DNA of 28,621 nt from Candidatus Igneacidithiobacillus taiwanensis (GTDB taxonomy: Bacteria > Pseudomonadota > Gammaproteobacteria > Acidithiobacillales > Acidithiobacillaceae), in contig DDOU01000065.1 in NCBI GenBank assembly GCA_002341825.1, positions 1 through 28,621 of the forward strand. Reading direction: 5' to 3'. Shown here in pieces: positions 13,100 to 21,133 of the stretch. Both the position numbers and the translations under genes were made by a program. The notes under the pieces were generated by a model. It worked only from the letters and a program-made list of their open reading frames with translations, had not been told where the DNA came from and did not search any database. The stretch's first letter is position 1; every line of letters begins with the position of its first letter.

Positions 13100-14617
13100 A
13101 TGGCGGCAACCTACGACATCCTCATTGTTGGCGGCGGCATCAACGGCGTCGGAATTGCCAGGGATGCGGCCGGGCGCGGCCTTTCGGTCCTCCTGGTGGA
13201 GCAAGACGACCTCGCGGCCCATACCTCGTCTGCCAGCACCAAGCTGATACATGGTGGCTTACGCTACCTGGAATACTACGAATTCCGTTTGGTGCGGGAG
13301 GCACTACAGGAGCGAGAGCGCTTACTGGGAATTGCCCCCCATATCATCTGGCCGCTCGAATTTTTGCTGCCCGAGGGTCCAGGCGGGCGAGCCCGCTGGA
13401 AGATACGGGCCGGCCTATGGTTGTACGATCACCTTGCCAGCCGGCAGAGTTTGCCGGCCTCGCGAGCGCTCGATTTCGCCACGCATCCCGCTCACGAGAT
13501 CCTGCAGGAGCCATACCGACTGGGCTTTAGCTATGCCGACTGCTGGGTGGAAGACAGCCGCTTGGTGGTGCTCAATGCCCTCGACGCCAAGGAACGTGGA
13601 GCGGAGATTCGCACCCGCTGCCGCTTGCTGTCGGCACGGCCGGAACCGGGCCACTGGCGCGCGCAGCTACAAGAGCCATCCGGCACTACCTACACCGTCA
13701 CGGCATCCGTCTTGGTCAACGCCACCGGCCCATGGGTAGGAGATCTTCTGCACCGCGAGCTCGGCCTCGCAAGCCAGAAAACCGTGCGCAAGGTAAAGGG
13801 CAGCCACATCATCGTGCCCAAATTATACGCCGGTGACTTCGCCTTTCTCCTACAAAATCCCGACAAGCGCATCGTCTTTGCCATTCCCTACGAAAGCGAG
13901 TACACCCTGATTGGCACCACCGATATCCCCATGCAGGGCGATCCGGCCAAGGTGGAGATTTCTCCGCAAGAGACGCAGTATCTGTGTGCGAGCGTCAACG
14001 CCTATTTCCGCAAATCCATTACTCCGCAAGATGTTTGCCGCAGCTATTCGGGTGTTCGTCCCCTGTACGATGACCATGCTGCCAACGCCTCGGCGGTGAC
14101 CCGCGACTACGTGCTCGACCTGCAACAAGATGGGCACCCGCCCCTGCTCTCGGTTTTTGGCGGCAAAATCACTACCTATCGGCGCCTGGGAGAGCATGCA
14201 CTGCAACTCCTCGCACCAGCACTGGGACTTGCCAACATTTCTTCCTGGACGGCCAGCGAGGCCCTGCCCGGCGGTGCATTGGGCGGAAGCTTCGAATCCT
14301 TTCTGGTCCGCCTTGGGCAGCGCTATGCCTTTCTGCCGCCGGCACTTTGCCGGCGTTTGGCGCGTGCGTACGGGAGCCGCGTCGAAAGCATCCTCGGCAC
14401 CGCCCAAAGTCTCGCCGACTTGGGGACAGATTTTGGCGGCGGGCTGTATCAGGCCGAGGTCGATTATCTCTGGGATCAGGAATGGGCCAGGGAGGCGGAA
14501 GATATTCTCTGGCGTCGATCCAAGCTCGCCCTCCACGTGCCCGCGGAAACCCCCGCTCGCCTGGAGGCCTATCTACAGCAACGCAGCAGAGGAGGACGGG
14601 AAAGTATTGGCAACTAA
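13100..14617 (+). CDS. glpD: Aerobic glycerol-3-phosphate dehydrogenase
   Basis: 505-residue FAD enzyme (E. coli GlpD 501) that oxidises sn-glycerol 3-phosphate to dihydroxyacetone phosphate and reduces quinone at the inner membrane. The N-terminal Rossmann motif GGGINGVGIARDAAGRG is at about residues 11-27. It is followed by SSASTKLIHGGLRYLE, GPWVGDLL, YTLIGTTDIP and SGVRPLYDD, and by FGGKITTYRRL near residue 355. GGAGGT at 13089-13094, five bases before ATG 13100, fixes the start. First gene of a six-gene operon, 31 bases from glpK. Confidence 0.96.
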   Translation: MAATYDILIVGGGINGVGIARDAAGRGLSVLLVEQDDLAAHTSSASTKLIHGGLRYLEYYEFRLVREALQERERLLGIAPHIIWPLEFLLPEGPGGRARWKIRAGLWLYDHLASRQSLPASRALDFATHPAHEILQEPYRLGFSYADCWVEDSRLVVLNALDAKERGAEIRTRCRLLSARPEPGHWRAQLQEPSGTTYTVTASVLVNATGPWVGDLLHRELGLASQKTVRKVKGSHIIVPKLYAGDFAFLLQNPDKRIVFAIPYESEYTLIGTTDIPMQGDPAKVEISPQETQYLCASVNAYFRKSITPQDVCRSYSGVRPLYDDHAANASAVTRDYVLDLQQDGHPPLLSVFGGKITTYRRLGEHALQLLAPALGLANISSWTASEALPGGALGGSFESFLVRLGQRYAFLPPALCRRLARAYGSRVESILGTAQSLADLGTDFGGGLYQAEVDYLWDQEWAREAEDILWRRSKLALHVPAETPARLEAYLQQRSRGGRESIGN

Positions 14618-14648
14618 CCGCAGGTAACGCTGTCGAGGAGGAGAAAAA

Positions 14649-16172
14649 ATGTCGAAAGAATATATCGGCGCCATCGATCAAGGCACCACCAGCACGCGCT
14701 TCATGGTCTTCGATCGCGAAGGCAAGGTCATCAGTAGCGCCCAGAAAGAGCATCGACAAATCTACCCACAACCGGGATGGGTAGAACATGATCCGCTGGA
14801 AATCATCGATAACAGTAACGAAGTCATCGGCGCCGCTCTGGCGCGCGCCAAGCTCAGCCCCGAAAACCTCATTGCCGTGGGCATCACCAATCAGCGCGAA
14901 ACGACCTTGCTTTGGGATCGCCACAGTGGCAAACCCCTGTGCAATGCCCTGGTCTGGATGGACACCCGCAACGACGAGCTGGTGCAGCGCTACGCCCAGA
15001 ATGGCGGACAGGATCGCTTTCGTAGCCGCACCGGGCTGCCCTTGGCCACCTATTTTTCCGCCCTCAAACTTGCCTGGATCCTCGAGCAGGTTCCGGGCGC
15101 GCGGCAAGCCGCCGAGCGTGGCGACGCCCTCTTCGGCAATATCAATACCTGGCTTGCTTGGCAGATGACTGGGGGGCCCAAGGGTGGGCTGCATATTACC
15201 GATGTCAGCAATGCCAGCCGAACCATGTTGATGGATCTCGCCAGCTGTCAGTGGGATGCCGATCTCCTGGCGGAATTTCGCATTCCCCCCGCCTGCCTGC
15301 CGGAAATTCGTCCTTCTGCCATGGTCTACGGCGAACTCTGCTGTGCACCCCTGCGCGGCACCCCCCTGGCCGGCATGTTGGGAGATCAGCAGGCCGCACT
15401 TTTCGGGCAAACATGTTTTCGCCCCGGCGGCGCCAAGAATACCTACGGTACCGGCTCCTTTTTGCTGATGAACACCGGCAACAAGTTGGTGCACTCGGCG
15501 GCCGGCCTGCTATCGACCATCGCCTACCAAATCCAGGGAGAAGCCCCGGTATATGCCCTCGAGGGCGCCATCGCCATCACCGGTGCCCTGGTCCAGTGGT
15601 TACGCGACAATCTTCGGCTTTTCGATGTTGCCGGGCAGATCGAACCCCTCGCACGCAGCGTCGCCGACAATGGCGATGTCTACTTCGTGCCCGCCTTTTC
15701 TGGACTCTATGCCCCCTATTGGCGCGATGATGCCCGCGGCGTCATCGCTGGCCTCACCCGCTTTGCCACCAAGGCTCACATTGCCCGGGCCGCCTTGGAG
15801 TCTACGGCGTATCAGGTCCGCGATGTGGTCGAGGCCATGGAACAAGACAGTGGCATTGCCCTTAGCCGTTTGCGCTGCGATGGCGGTATGGTGGTCAACG
15901 AGCTCCTCATGCAGTTTCAGGCAGACATGCTCGGTAAACCGGTCCTCCGTCCACGCATGATCGAAACTACGGCCCTGGGCTCCGCCTACGCGGCGGGCCT
16001 GGCTACTGGATATTGGCAGAATTTTCAGGATCTCGAGGCCAACTGGGGCATTGATCGCGAGTGGCAACCTGCCCTCGCGGAAGGCGAGCGCGCGCGTCTC
16101 TACCATTCCTGGAAAAAAGCCGTTGCACGTTCCTTCGGCTGGGTAGAACAAGGAGAACGACATGTCAACTAA
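14649..16172 (+). CDS. glpK: Glycerol kinase
   Basis: 507-residue FGGY-family kinase (E. coli GlpK 502) converting glycerol and ATP to sn-glycerol 3-phosphate. Diagnostic stretches are [16 protein letters not shown] (about 6-21), [28 protein letters not shown] (about 79-96), [27 protein letters not shown] (about 262-276) and the C-terminal [19 protein letters not shown]. Its strong ribosome site GAGGAGGAG lies just before the start. The last eleven bases overlap glpF, and AAGGAG within the gene's end serves glpF. Its product is the substrate of the upstream glpD. Confidence 0.97.
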   Translation: MSKEYIGAIDQGTTSTRFMVFDREGKVISSAQKEHRQIYPQPGWVEHDPLEIIDNSNEVIGAALARAKLSPENLIAVGITNQRETTLLWDRHSGKPLCNALVWMDTRNDELVQRYAQNGGQDRFRSRTGLPLATYFSALKLAWILEQVPGARQAAERGDALFGNINTWLAWQMTGGPKGGLHITDVSNASRTMLMDLASCQWDADLLAEFRIPPACLPEIRPSAMVYGELCCAPLRGTPLAGMLGDQQAALFGQTCFRPGGAKNTYGTGSFLLMNTGNKLVHSAAGLLSTIAYQIQGEAPVYALEGAIAITGALVQWLRDNLRLFDVAGQIEPLARSVADNGDVYFVPAFSGLYAPYWRDDARGVIAGLTRFATKAHIARAALESTAYQVRDVVEAMEQDSGIALSRLRCDGGMVVNELLMQFQADMLGKPVLRPRMIETTALGSAYAAGLATGYWQNFQDLEANWGIDREWQPALAEGERARLYHSWKKAVARSFGWVEQGERHVN

Positions 16173-17163
16173 TACTTCTCGTCCCGGATATGGCGTAAAG
16201 ACCGGCTGGCGCGCCGAATCCATCTGGTCGGAGATGCTGGCGGAATTCTTCGGCTGTTTTGTTTTGCTCGCCTTTGGCGCCGGCTGCGTTGCCGTGGCCG
16301 TGGTCGGCCTCACCGAATCGGGACGCACCAGCGTCATCTTTCAAGGGGCGGGGGGCTGGATGCTCATCGTCTGGGGCTGGGCCTTCGCTGTGATCATGGC
16401 CATCTATGTTGCCGGAGGGGTCACCGGGGCACATATCAATCCCGCCGTGACCCTGGCTTTCGCCCTCAAAGGGGATTTTCCCTGGCGTAAGGTTCTGCCC
16501 TACTGGTTAGCGCAGGTCGCTGGCTGCTTTGCTGGCGCGGCCATCGTCTTTCTCGACTATTTCAAAGCAATCGATGCCTGGAATCTCAGTCATCAGGTGC
16601 TCAGCCGCGCCGATCCTGGGGGTATGACCACCTTCAGCATCTTTGCCACCTTTCCTGCGGCGTATTACGGTAACGAGATGGGTCTGGCCTTGCTCGATCA
16701 AGTGATTGCCACCTTCTTTTTGGTGCTCTTCGTTTTTGCCATCATCGACAACATGAATGTTGGACCACGCGCCAATCTTGCCCCCTTTCTAGTCGGCCTT
16801 GCGGTGGCTGCCATCGGTGCCTCGTTTGGAACCGGCACTGGCTATGCCATCAACCCCGCCCGCGACTTTGGCCCGCGTTTCTTCTGTTGGCTGGCCGGCT
16901 GGGGCAGCAACGCCCTGCCAGGACCGCACGGCTATTGGTGGGTGCCGATCCTCGGACCCCTCATCGGTGCCAGCCTCGCGGTTTTCGCCTACGACTGGTT
17001 CATCAGTAGGACGCTCTGCGCCCGCGCCAAGCTACTACGCGAGCGCCAACCCCATGTAGAGCAACACGGCTTGGGCTTCAAGCTCGAAAAATTGCAAAGC
17101 GCCCTCGAAGAGGTCCGCAAGGAAATGGAAGCCGACCGAAAGGCGGCGGGAGAATCTTCATGA
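16162..17163 (+). CDS. glpF: Aquaglyceroporin (glycerol facilitator) with C-terminal extension
   Basis: 333-residue MIP-family channel with six membrane helices and two half-helices carrying NPA motifs at 93-95 and 231-233. The second motif reads NPARD, where the aspartate after the arginine is typical of glycerol-conducting members. It would admit glycerol and probably dihydroxyacetone. The core ends near residue 285. About 45 further residues include a charged segment, [20 protein letters not shown] (about 307-326), with a heptad-like pattern that may form a cytoplasmic coiled coil. E. coli GlpF (281 residues) lacks this. It starts eleven bases inside glpK and its stop overlaps the dhaK ATG. 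Confidence 0.94.
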   Translation: MSTNTSRPGYGVKTGWRAESIWSEMLAEFFGCFVLLAFGAGCVAVAVVGLTESGRTSVIFQGAGGWMLIVWGWAFAVIMAIYVAGGVTGAHINPAVTLAFALKGDFPWRKVLPYWLAQVAGCFAGAAIVFLDYFKAIDAWNLSHQVLSRADPGGMTTFSIFATFPAAYYGNEMGLALLDQVIATFFLVLFVFAIIDNMNVGPRANLAPFLVGLAVAAIGASFGTGTGYAINPARDFGPRFFCWLAGWGSNALPGPHGYWWVPILGPLIGASLAVFAYDWFISRTLCARAKLLRERQPHVEQHGLGFKLEKLQSALEEVRKEMEADRKAAGESS

Positions 17164-18170
17164 AAGCCCTCGTCAATGCCCCCGAAAATGTCGTAGCCGA
17201 AGCCTTGGAGGGGATGGCCCTCGCCTATCCCGAGTTGCTACACGTCGAGACCGAGCCGCGCTTTCTGCGCCGCAGCGACGCGCCCCGGCGCGGCAAGGTC
17301 GCCCTGGTTTCGGGCGGCGGTTCTGGTCACGAACCGCTGCACGGTGGCTTCGTTGGCAGCGGCATGCTCGACGCCGCCTGTCCGGGCGAAGTCTTCACCA
17401 GCCCCACTCCCGACCAGATCCTTGCCGCCGCTCAGGCGGTGAATGGCGGTGCCGGCGTTCTGCTCATCGTCAAAAATTACACCGGCGATGTCCTCAACTT
17501 CCAGCTCGCAGCGGAGCTCTTGGCGGCCGCCGACATCCCCACGGAGACGGTATTGGTGGATGACGATGTCGCCGTCACCGACTCCCTCTACACCGCTGGC
17601 CGGCGCGGCGTGGGTGCAACGGTGCTCATCGAGAAGATCTGCGGCGCTGCCGCCGAGGCGGGAAAGAGTCTGGCCGATGTTGCTCGCATCGGACGCGAAG
17701 TCAACGCCGCCGCTCGCTCCATGGGCCTTGCCCTTACCCCCTGTACCAATCCCCAGGCCGGACAGCCCAGCTTCCAGCTCGGCGAACAGGAAATCGAGTT
17801 CGGCATTGGTATTCATGGCGAGCCGGGACGCAGCCGTATTCCCCTGGCCAAAGCAGACACGCTCACCGAGATGCTCCTCACTCCCATTCTTGCCGATCTT
17901 CCCTTCCGCTCTGGCGATACTGTCTTGCTCTTTGTCGATGGCTTGGGGGCCACACCGCTACTCGAACTCTATATCGTCTACCGTGCGGCAACGCGAATTG
18001 CCGAGCAACACGGCCTGCGAATTAGCCGCCGCCTGGTCGGATCGTATATGACGAGTCTGGATATGGCCGGGGTTGCCATTACCCTACTGCGCATGCAGGA
18101 GGACTGGCTCGGCTACTGGGATGCGCCGGTACGCACCCCTGCCCTCTCTTGGGGTGCAACGCCATGCTGA
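17160..18170 (+). CDS. dhaK: PTS-dependent dihydroxyacetone kinase, substrate-binding subunit DhaK
   Basis: 336-residue subunit (E. coli DhaK 356). [15 protein letters not shown] (52-66), NYTGD (106-110) and GIGIHGEPG (215-223) form the active site. His219 corresponds to the histidine that binds dihydroxyacetone covalently as a hemiaminal, and His57 and Asp110 to the other catalytic residues. It presents dihydroxyacetone to the ADP-bearing DhaL for phosphorylation to dihydroxyacetone phosphate. ATG 17160 overlaps the glpF stop by four bases (ATGA), which implies translational coupling. ATP-dependent DAK enzymes are single chains; here separate DhaK, DhaL and DhaM genes indicate the PEP-dependent type. 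Confidence 0.96.
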   Translation: MKALVNAPENVVAEALEGMALAYPELLHVETEPRFLRRSDAPRRGKVALVSGGGSGHEPLHGGFVGSGMLDAACPGEVFTSPTPDQILAAAQAVNGGAGVLLIVKNYTGDVLNFQLAAELLAAADIPTETVLVDDDVAVTDSLYTAGRRGVGATVLIEKICGAAAEAGKSLADVARIGREVNAAARSMGLALTPCTNPQAGQPSFQLGEQEIEFGIGIHGEPGRSRIPLAKADTLTEMLLTPILADLPFRSGDTVLLFVDGLGATPLLELYIVYRAATRIAEQHGLRISRRLVGSYMTSLDMAGVAITLLRMQEDWLGYWDAPVRTPALSWGATPC

Positions 18171-18775
18171 CGACGACGAATCTACGCGCCTGGCTCGACT
18201 GCCTGCACGGCCGCTTGGTGCAAGAGAAGGATCAGCTCAACGCCCTCGACACCGCCATCGGCGACGCCGACCACGGCAGCAATCTGTTGCGCGGCTTTCA
18301 AAAAGTGCAGGAAAAATTGCACGATAACGATCCACCGGACATTCCCGCCCTATGCAAGCTGGTGGGTATGACCCTCATCAGCACCGTTGGTGGTGCCTCT
18401 GGCCCCTTGTACGGCACCTTCTTTCTCGAGGTGGGAAAGTCGATCGCGGCGGGCAGCACCGCCGTAGCGCCGGAAAGCTTCGCCACTGCCTTGGCCGCTG
18501 GGCTACGAGGCATTCAGCGACTGGGCAAGGCAGAACTTGGCGACAAGACCATGGTCGATGCCCTAAGCCCCGCCATCGATGCCTTGCTCGCAAACCAGAG
18601 CCCGGCAACCGCCGCGCAGGCCGCGCGTGCGGGTCTGGCGGCAACCATCCCCCTCGTGGCGCGCAAGGGTCGGGCGAGCTATTTGGGGGAACGCTCCCGG
18701 GGTCATGCCGATCCCGGCGCGGCGTCCGCAGCACTACTCTTCGACTGTCTGGCCACAGCCACACCGAGTAGCTGA
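18164..18775 (+). CDS. dhaL: PTS-dependent dihydroxyacetone kinase, ADP-binding subunit DhaL
   Basis: 203-residue all-helical subunit (E. coli 210). [10 protein letters not shown] places Asp29, Asp34 and Asp36 to hold two Mg2+ ions and a permanently bound ADP, which DhaM rephosphorylates. [23 protein letters not shown] and the C-terminal [15 protein letters not shown] are family signatures. ATG 18164 overlaps the dhaK end by seven bases. A TTG fifteen bases earlier is in frame but would add residues absent from the family. dhaM starts three bases after its stop. Confidence 0.96.
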   Translation: MLTTTNLRAWLDCLHGRLVQEKDQLNALDTAIGDADHGSNLLRGFQKVQEKLHDNDPPDIPALCKLVGMTLISTVGGASGPLYGTFFLEVGKSIAAGSTAVAPESFATALAAGLRGIQRLGKAELGDKTMVDALSPAIDALLANQSPATAAQAARAGLAATIPLVARKGRASYLGERSRGHADPGAASAALLFDCLATATPSS

Positions 18776-18778
18776 ACG

Positions 18779-21133
18779 ATGCAAAGCCGGGTTGCCCTGG
18801 TTCTGGTCAGCCACAGCCGGCCCTTGGCCGAGGGCCTGCTACGCATGCTGCAGCAGGTGGCGGGTGACCTCCCGATGGCGATCGCCGCCGGGGTGGGAGA
18901 AGGAGGCCAGGACCTGGGGACCGACGCCACTGCCATTCTTGCAGCCCTGGAGCACCTCGACAATCCCGCGGGGATCTTGCTCCTGGTCGATCTGGGCAGC
19001 GCCTTGCTCAGCGCCGAGACCGCCCTGCAACTCGCGGAATCCTCACTGCTGGGGCGCGTGCAAATCTGCCCGGCGCCCTTCGTGGAAGGTGCCATTGCGG
19101 CCGCCGTCGCCGCCGCTGGTGGTCTCGAGCTCACCGCGGTTTGTAGCGCGGCGCGTACGGCGCTGGACAGCAAAATGCAAGCCTTGCGCGGCGACGACAC
19201 GACAGCGGCCGGCGCCGCGACTGCCGACCACAAAACCATTCGCAGCACCCCAGAGGCAGACGAGGACTGGGAAAGTCTGGAGCTGCAACTGCAAGATCCC
19301 GCCGGACTCCATTTGCGCCCAGCGGCAGCGCTGCTGCGTCTGGCGGCGGAGGGAGAGTCCCCCACCTTTCTTGCCCGCAATGATCTAGCCGAGCGGATTC
19401 CCCTCGACAGTCTCAGCGGCCTACTTTCCTTATCGTTACGCCAGGGAGATCGCCTGCATTTATACACCCGAGGCCCGCACGCGCAACAACGTCTCGCCGC
19501 TATGGCGACGCTATTGACCCGCGAGACACCGTCGCCCCTTGCACCGGCAACCAGTTCACCACGAACCGCCGTGCCCGGAACCGCCGTTGCCCCCGTCTAC
19601 GCTCTACGTCAGTCGCCGGTGACCCTGCCGGTAAGTCCGGCGGTAGACCCCGAGGCCGAGCTTGCCGCCCTTCGCGAGGCCATCCGGGCGGTAGAAAAAG
19701 AGAGCGCAGATGACGAAATTCTTGCCGCTCAAAGACTCTTTCTCCAAGACAGCGCCTTGCTCGGTGCGGCCGAGCGTGGGATTCGAGAGCGCGGCCTGAG
19801 CGCGGCCCAGGCTTGGCTCGAGGCAGCGACGGAGATCGAGCAAAGGCTAGCAGCGATACCCGACCCTACCCTCCGCGCCCGCCGAGCCGACCTGCTCGAT
19901 CTCCGTAACCGGGTTCTACAGGGCCTCGGGGTGTCCTTGCCCTGGCAAGTACCCGATCTACCCTCCTTTATCCTGCTTGCCGACGAACTCCCCCCCTCTG
20001 TGGCAAGACGCCTCGATCCGGCACGGGTTTTAGGCGTCCTCGATCGACGCGGCGGGCAAAATTCCCATGCCGCGATATTGTTGCGCGCAGCGGGGATTCC
20101 TTACCTGGTTGGCATCGGCGCGCAGCCCATTGCCGATGGCACCCTGCTGGCCATGGATGCCGGACAAGGGCGGTTTTGGCTCCATCCCAGTCCCGAAGAA
20201 GTGCAGCAACTGCAAGGTCGGCAAGCCACGCTGGCCGCGACTCCCGCAAGTTTTGGACTGCTGTCCTGCCAAGATGGCAGTACCCTCGAATTTTGGGCCA
20301 ATATCAGCAGTCGCGCCGAAGCCGAGGCGGCAGCGCGGCTCGACGTCCGGGGCGTCGGTCTCTTGCGCAGTGAATTTCTCTTTCTGGACGCCCGCGCGGC
20401 GCCGACGGAGGCCGCGCAAGAGGCAAGTTTCCGCAACCTCTTCGCGCCGCTGCAGGGAAGACCCATCGTTGTACGTCTACTCGATGCCGGTGCCGACAAA
20501 GCTCTGCCTTTTCTGCAGCTGCCCAAGGAGACCAACCCCGCCTTGGGCCTACGTGGTATTCGCGCTTTGGAACGTCGCCCCGAGTTTTTGCATCAACACC
20601 TGCGCGCCATCCTGCGCGCTGGCGCCGGCCATGATCTTCGCCTGCTGCTACCGATGGTGACGGCGCCCGCCGAGGTCACCCGCTTTCGCGCGGTGCTACG
20701 TGAAATTCATCAACAACTAACCGCAGAAAATCTGCCACACCCTTGGCCCGTCGCCGTCGGTATCATGGTAGAGGTACCGGCAGTTGCCCTCGACATTGAC
20801 GCATTTATTGCCGTTACCGACTTTTTTTCGCTGGGTACCAACGATCTCGGACAATACACTGCCGCCCTCGATCGTGAGCAGACCGACCTGCCGGAACTCG
20901 AGGCGAGCAGTCGCGCCGCCCTACTCGAGCTCTGCGCCCGTACGGTTCAGCAGGGCAAGCGACCCGTATCGGTATGTGGTGAGGCCGCCGCCGATCCCGC
21001 CATGGCGCGGGAGTTTCTGCGCATTGGCCTACGCCGACTATCCTTGGCACCGGCCCGTCTACCCGCGCTCTACGTCAATCTGCAAGCGGAGTGTGGGACC
21101 GGTCGCGAGGCTCAGGCCCGCGCCAAGACGTGA
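18779..21133 (+). CDS. dhaM: DhaM-HPr-enzyme I fusion, PEP-dependent phosphodonor for dihydroxyacetone kinase
   Basis: 784-residue multiphosphoryl-transfer protein. Residues 1-135 are the DhaM EIIA-like domain (VSHSRPLAEGL, His12; DLGSALLSAETAL). Residues about 165-248 are HPr (GLHLRPAA, His178). Residues about 285-480 hold the enzyme I phosphohistidine domain (GGQNSHAAI, His430). Residues about 500-770 form the PEP-binding barrel with GLLRSEFLF, NPALGLRGIR, GIMVEVPAVA, FSLGTNDLGQY and the catalytic SVCGEAAADP (Cys733). E. coli DhaM stops after a short enzyme I fragment and relies on separate PTS proteins. This one has every site needed to take phosphate directly from PEP and hand it to DhaL-ADP. 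Its last 22 bases overlap the opposing gene. Confidence 0.95.
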   Translation: MQSRVALVLVSHSRPLAEGLLRMLQQVAGDLPMAIAAGVGEGGQDLGTDATAILAALEHLDNPAGILLLVDLGSALLSAETALQLAESSLLGRVQICPAPFVEGAIAAAVAAAGGLELTAVCSAARTALDSKMQALRGDDTTAAGAATADHKTIRSTPEADEDWESLELQLQDPAGLHLRPAAALLRLAAEGESPTFLARNDLAERIPLDSLSGLLSLSLRQGDRLHLYTRGPHAQQRLAAMATLLTRETPSPLAPATSSPRTAVPGTAVAPVYALRQSPVTLPVSPAVDPEAELAALREAIRAVEKESADDEILAAQRLFLQDSALLGAAERGIRERGLSAAQAWLEAATEIEQRLAAIPDPTLRARRADLLDLRNRVLQGLGVSLPWQVPDLPSFILLADELPPSVARRLDPARVLGVLDRRGGQNSHAAILLRAAGIPYLVGIGAQPIADGTLLAMDAGQGRFWLHPSPEEVQQLQGRQATLAATPASFGLLSCQDGSTLEFWANISSRAEAEAAARLDVRGVGLLRSEFLFLDARAAPTEAAQEASFRNLFAPLQGRPIVVRLLDAGADKALPFLQLPKETNPALGLRGIRALERRPEFLHQHLRAILRAGAGHDLRLLLPMVTAPAEVTRFRAVLREIHQQLTAENLPHPWPVAVGIMVEVPAVALDIDAFIAVTDFFSLGTNDLGQYTAALDREQTDLPELEASSRAALLELCARTVQQGKRPVSVCGEAAADPAMAREFLRIGLRRLSLAPARLPALYVNLQAECGTGREAQARAKT

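Noticed and set aside
13440..14355. Inverted pairs GCCGGCA-TGCCGGC at 13440-13458 and CGCCGGCA-TGCCGGCG at 14337-14355, similar to the hairpin at 24616-24631
   Set aside because: Considered as a dispersed REP-like family. Two of the three lie in glpD coding sequence, the motif is simple GC-rich sequence in a GC-rich genome, and the flanks share nothing.
14535..14542. Other CACGTG palindromes, such as those in glpD near 14536, near 3543 and near 22527
   Set aside because: They lack the flanking GTTT and AAAC of parS, so they are not counted as partitioning sites.
14172..15494. A 440-codon minus-strand open frame opposite glpD and glpK
   Set aside because: It spans the junction of two genes that carry all family signatures; the antisense product has no recognisable features.
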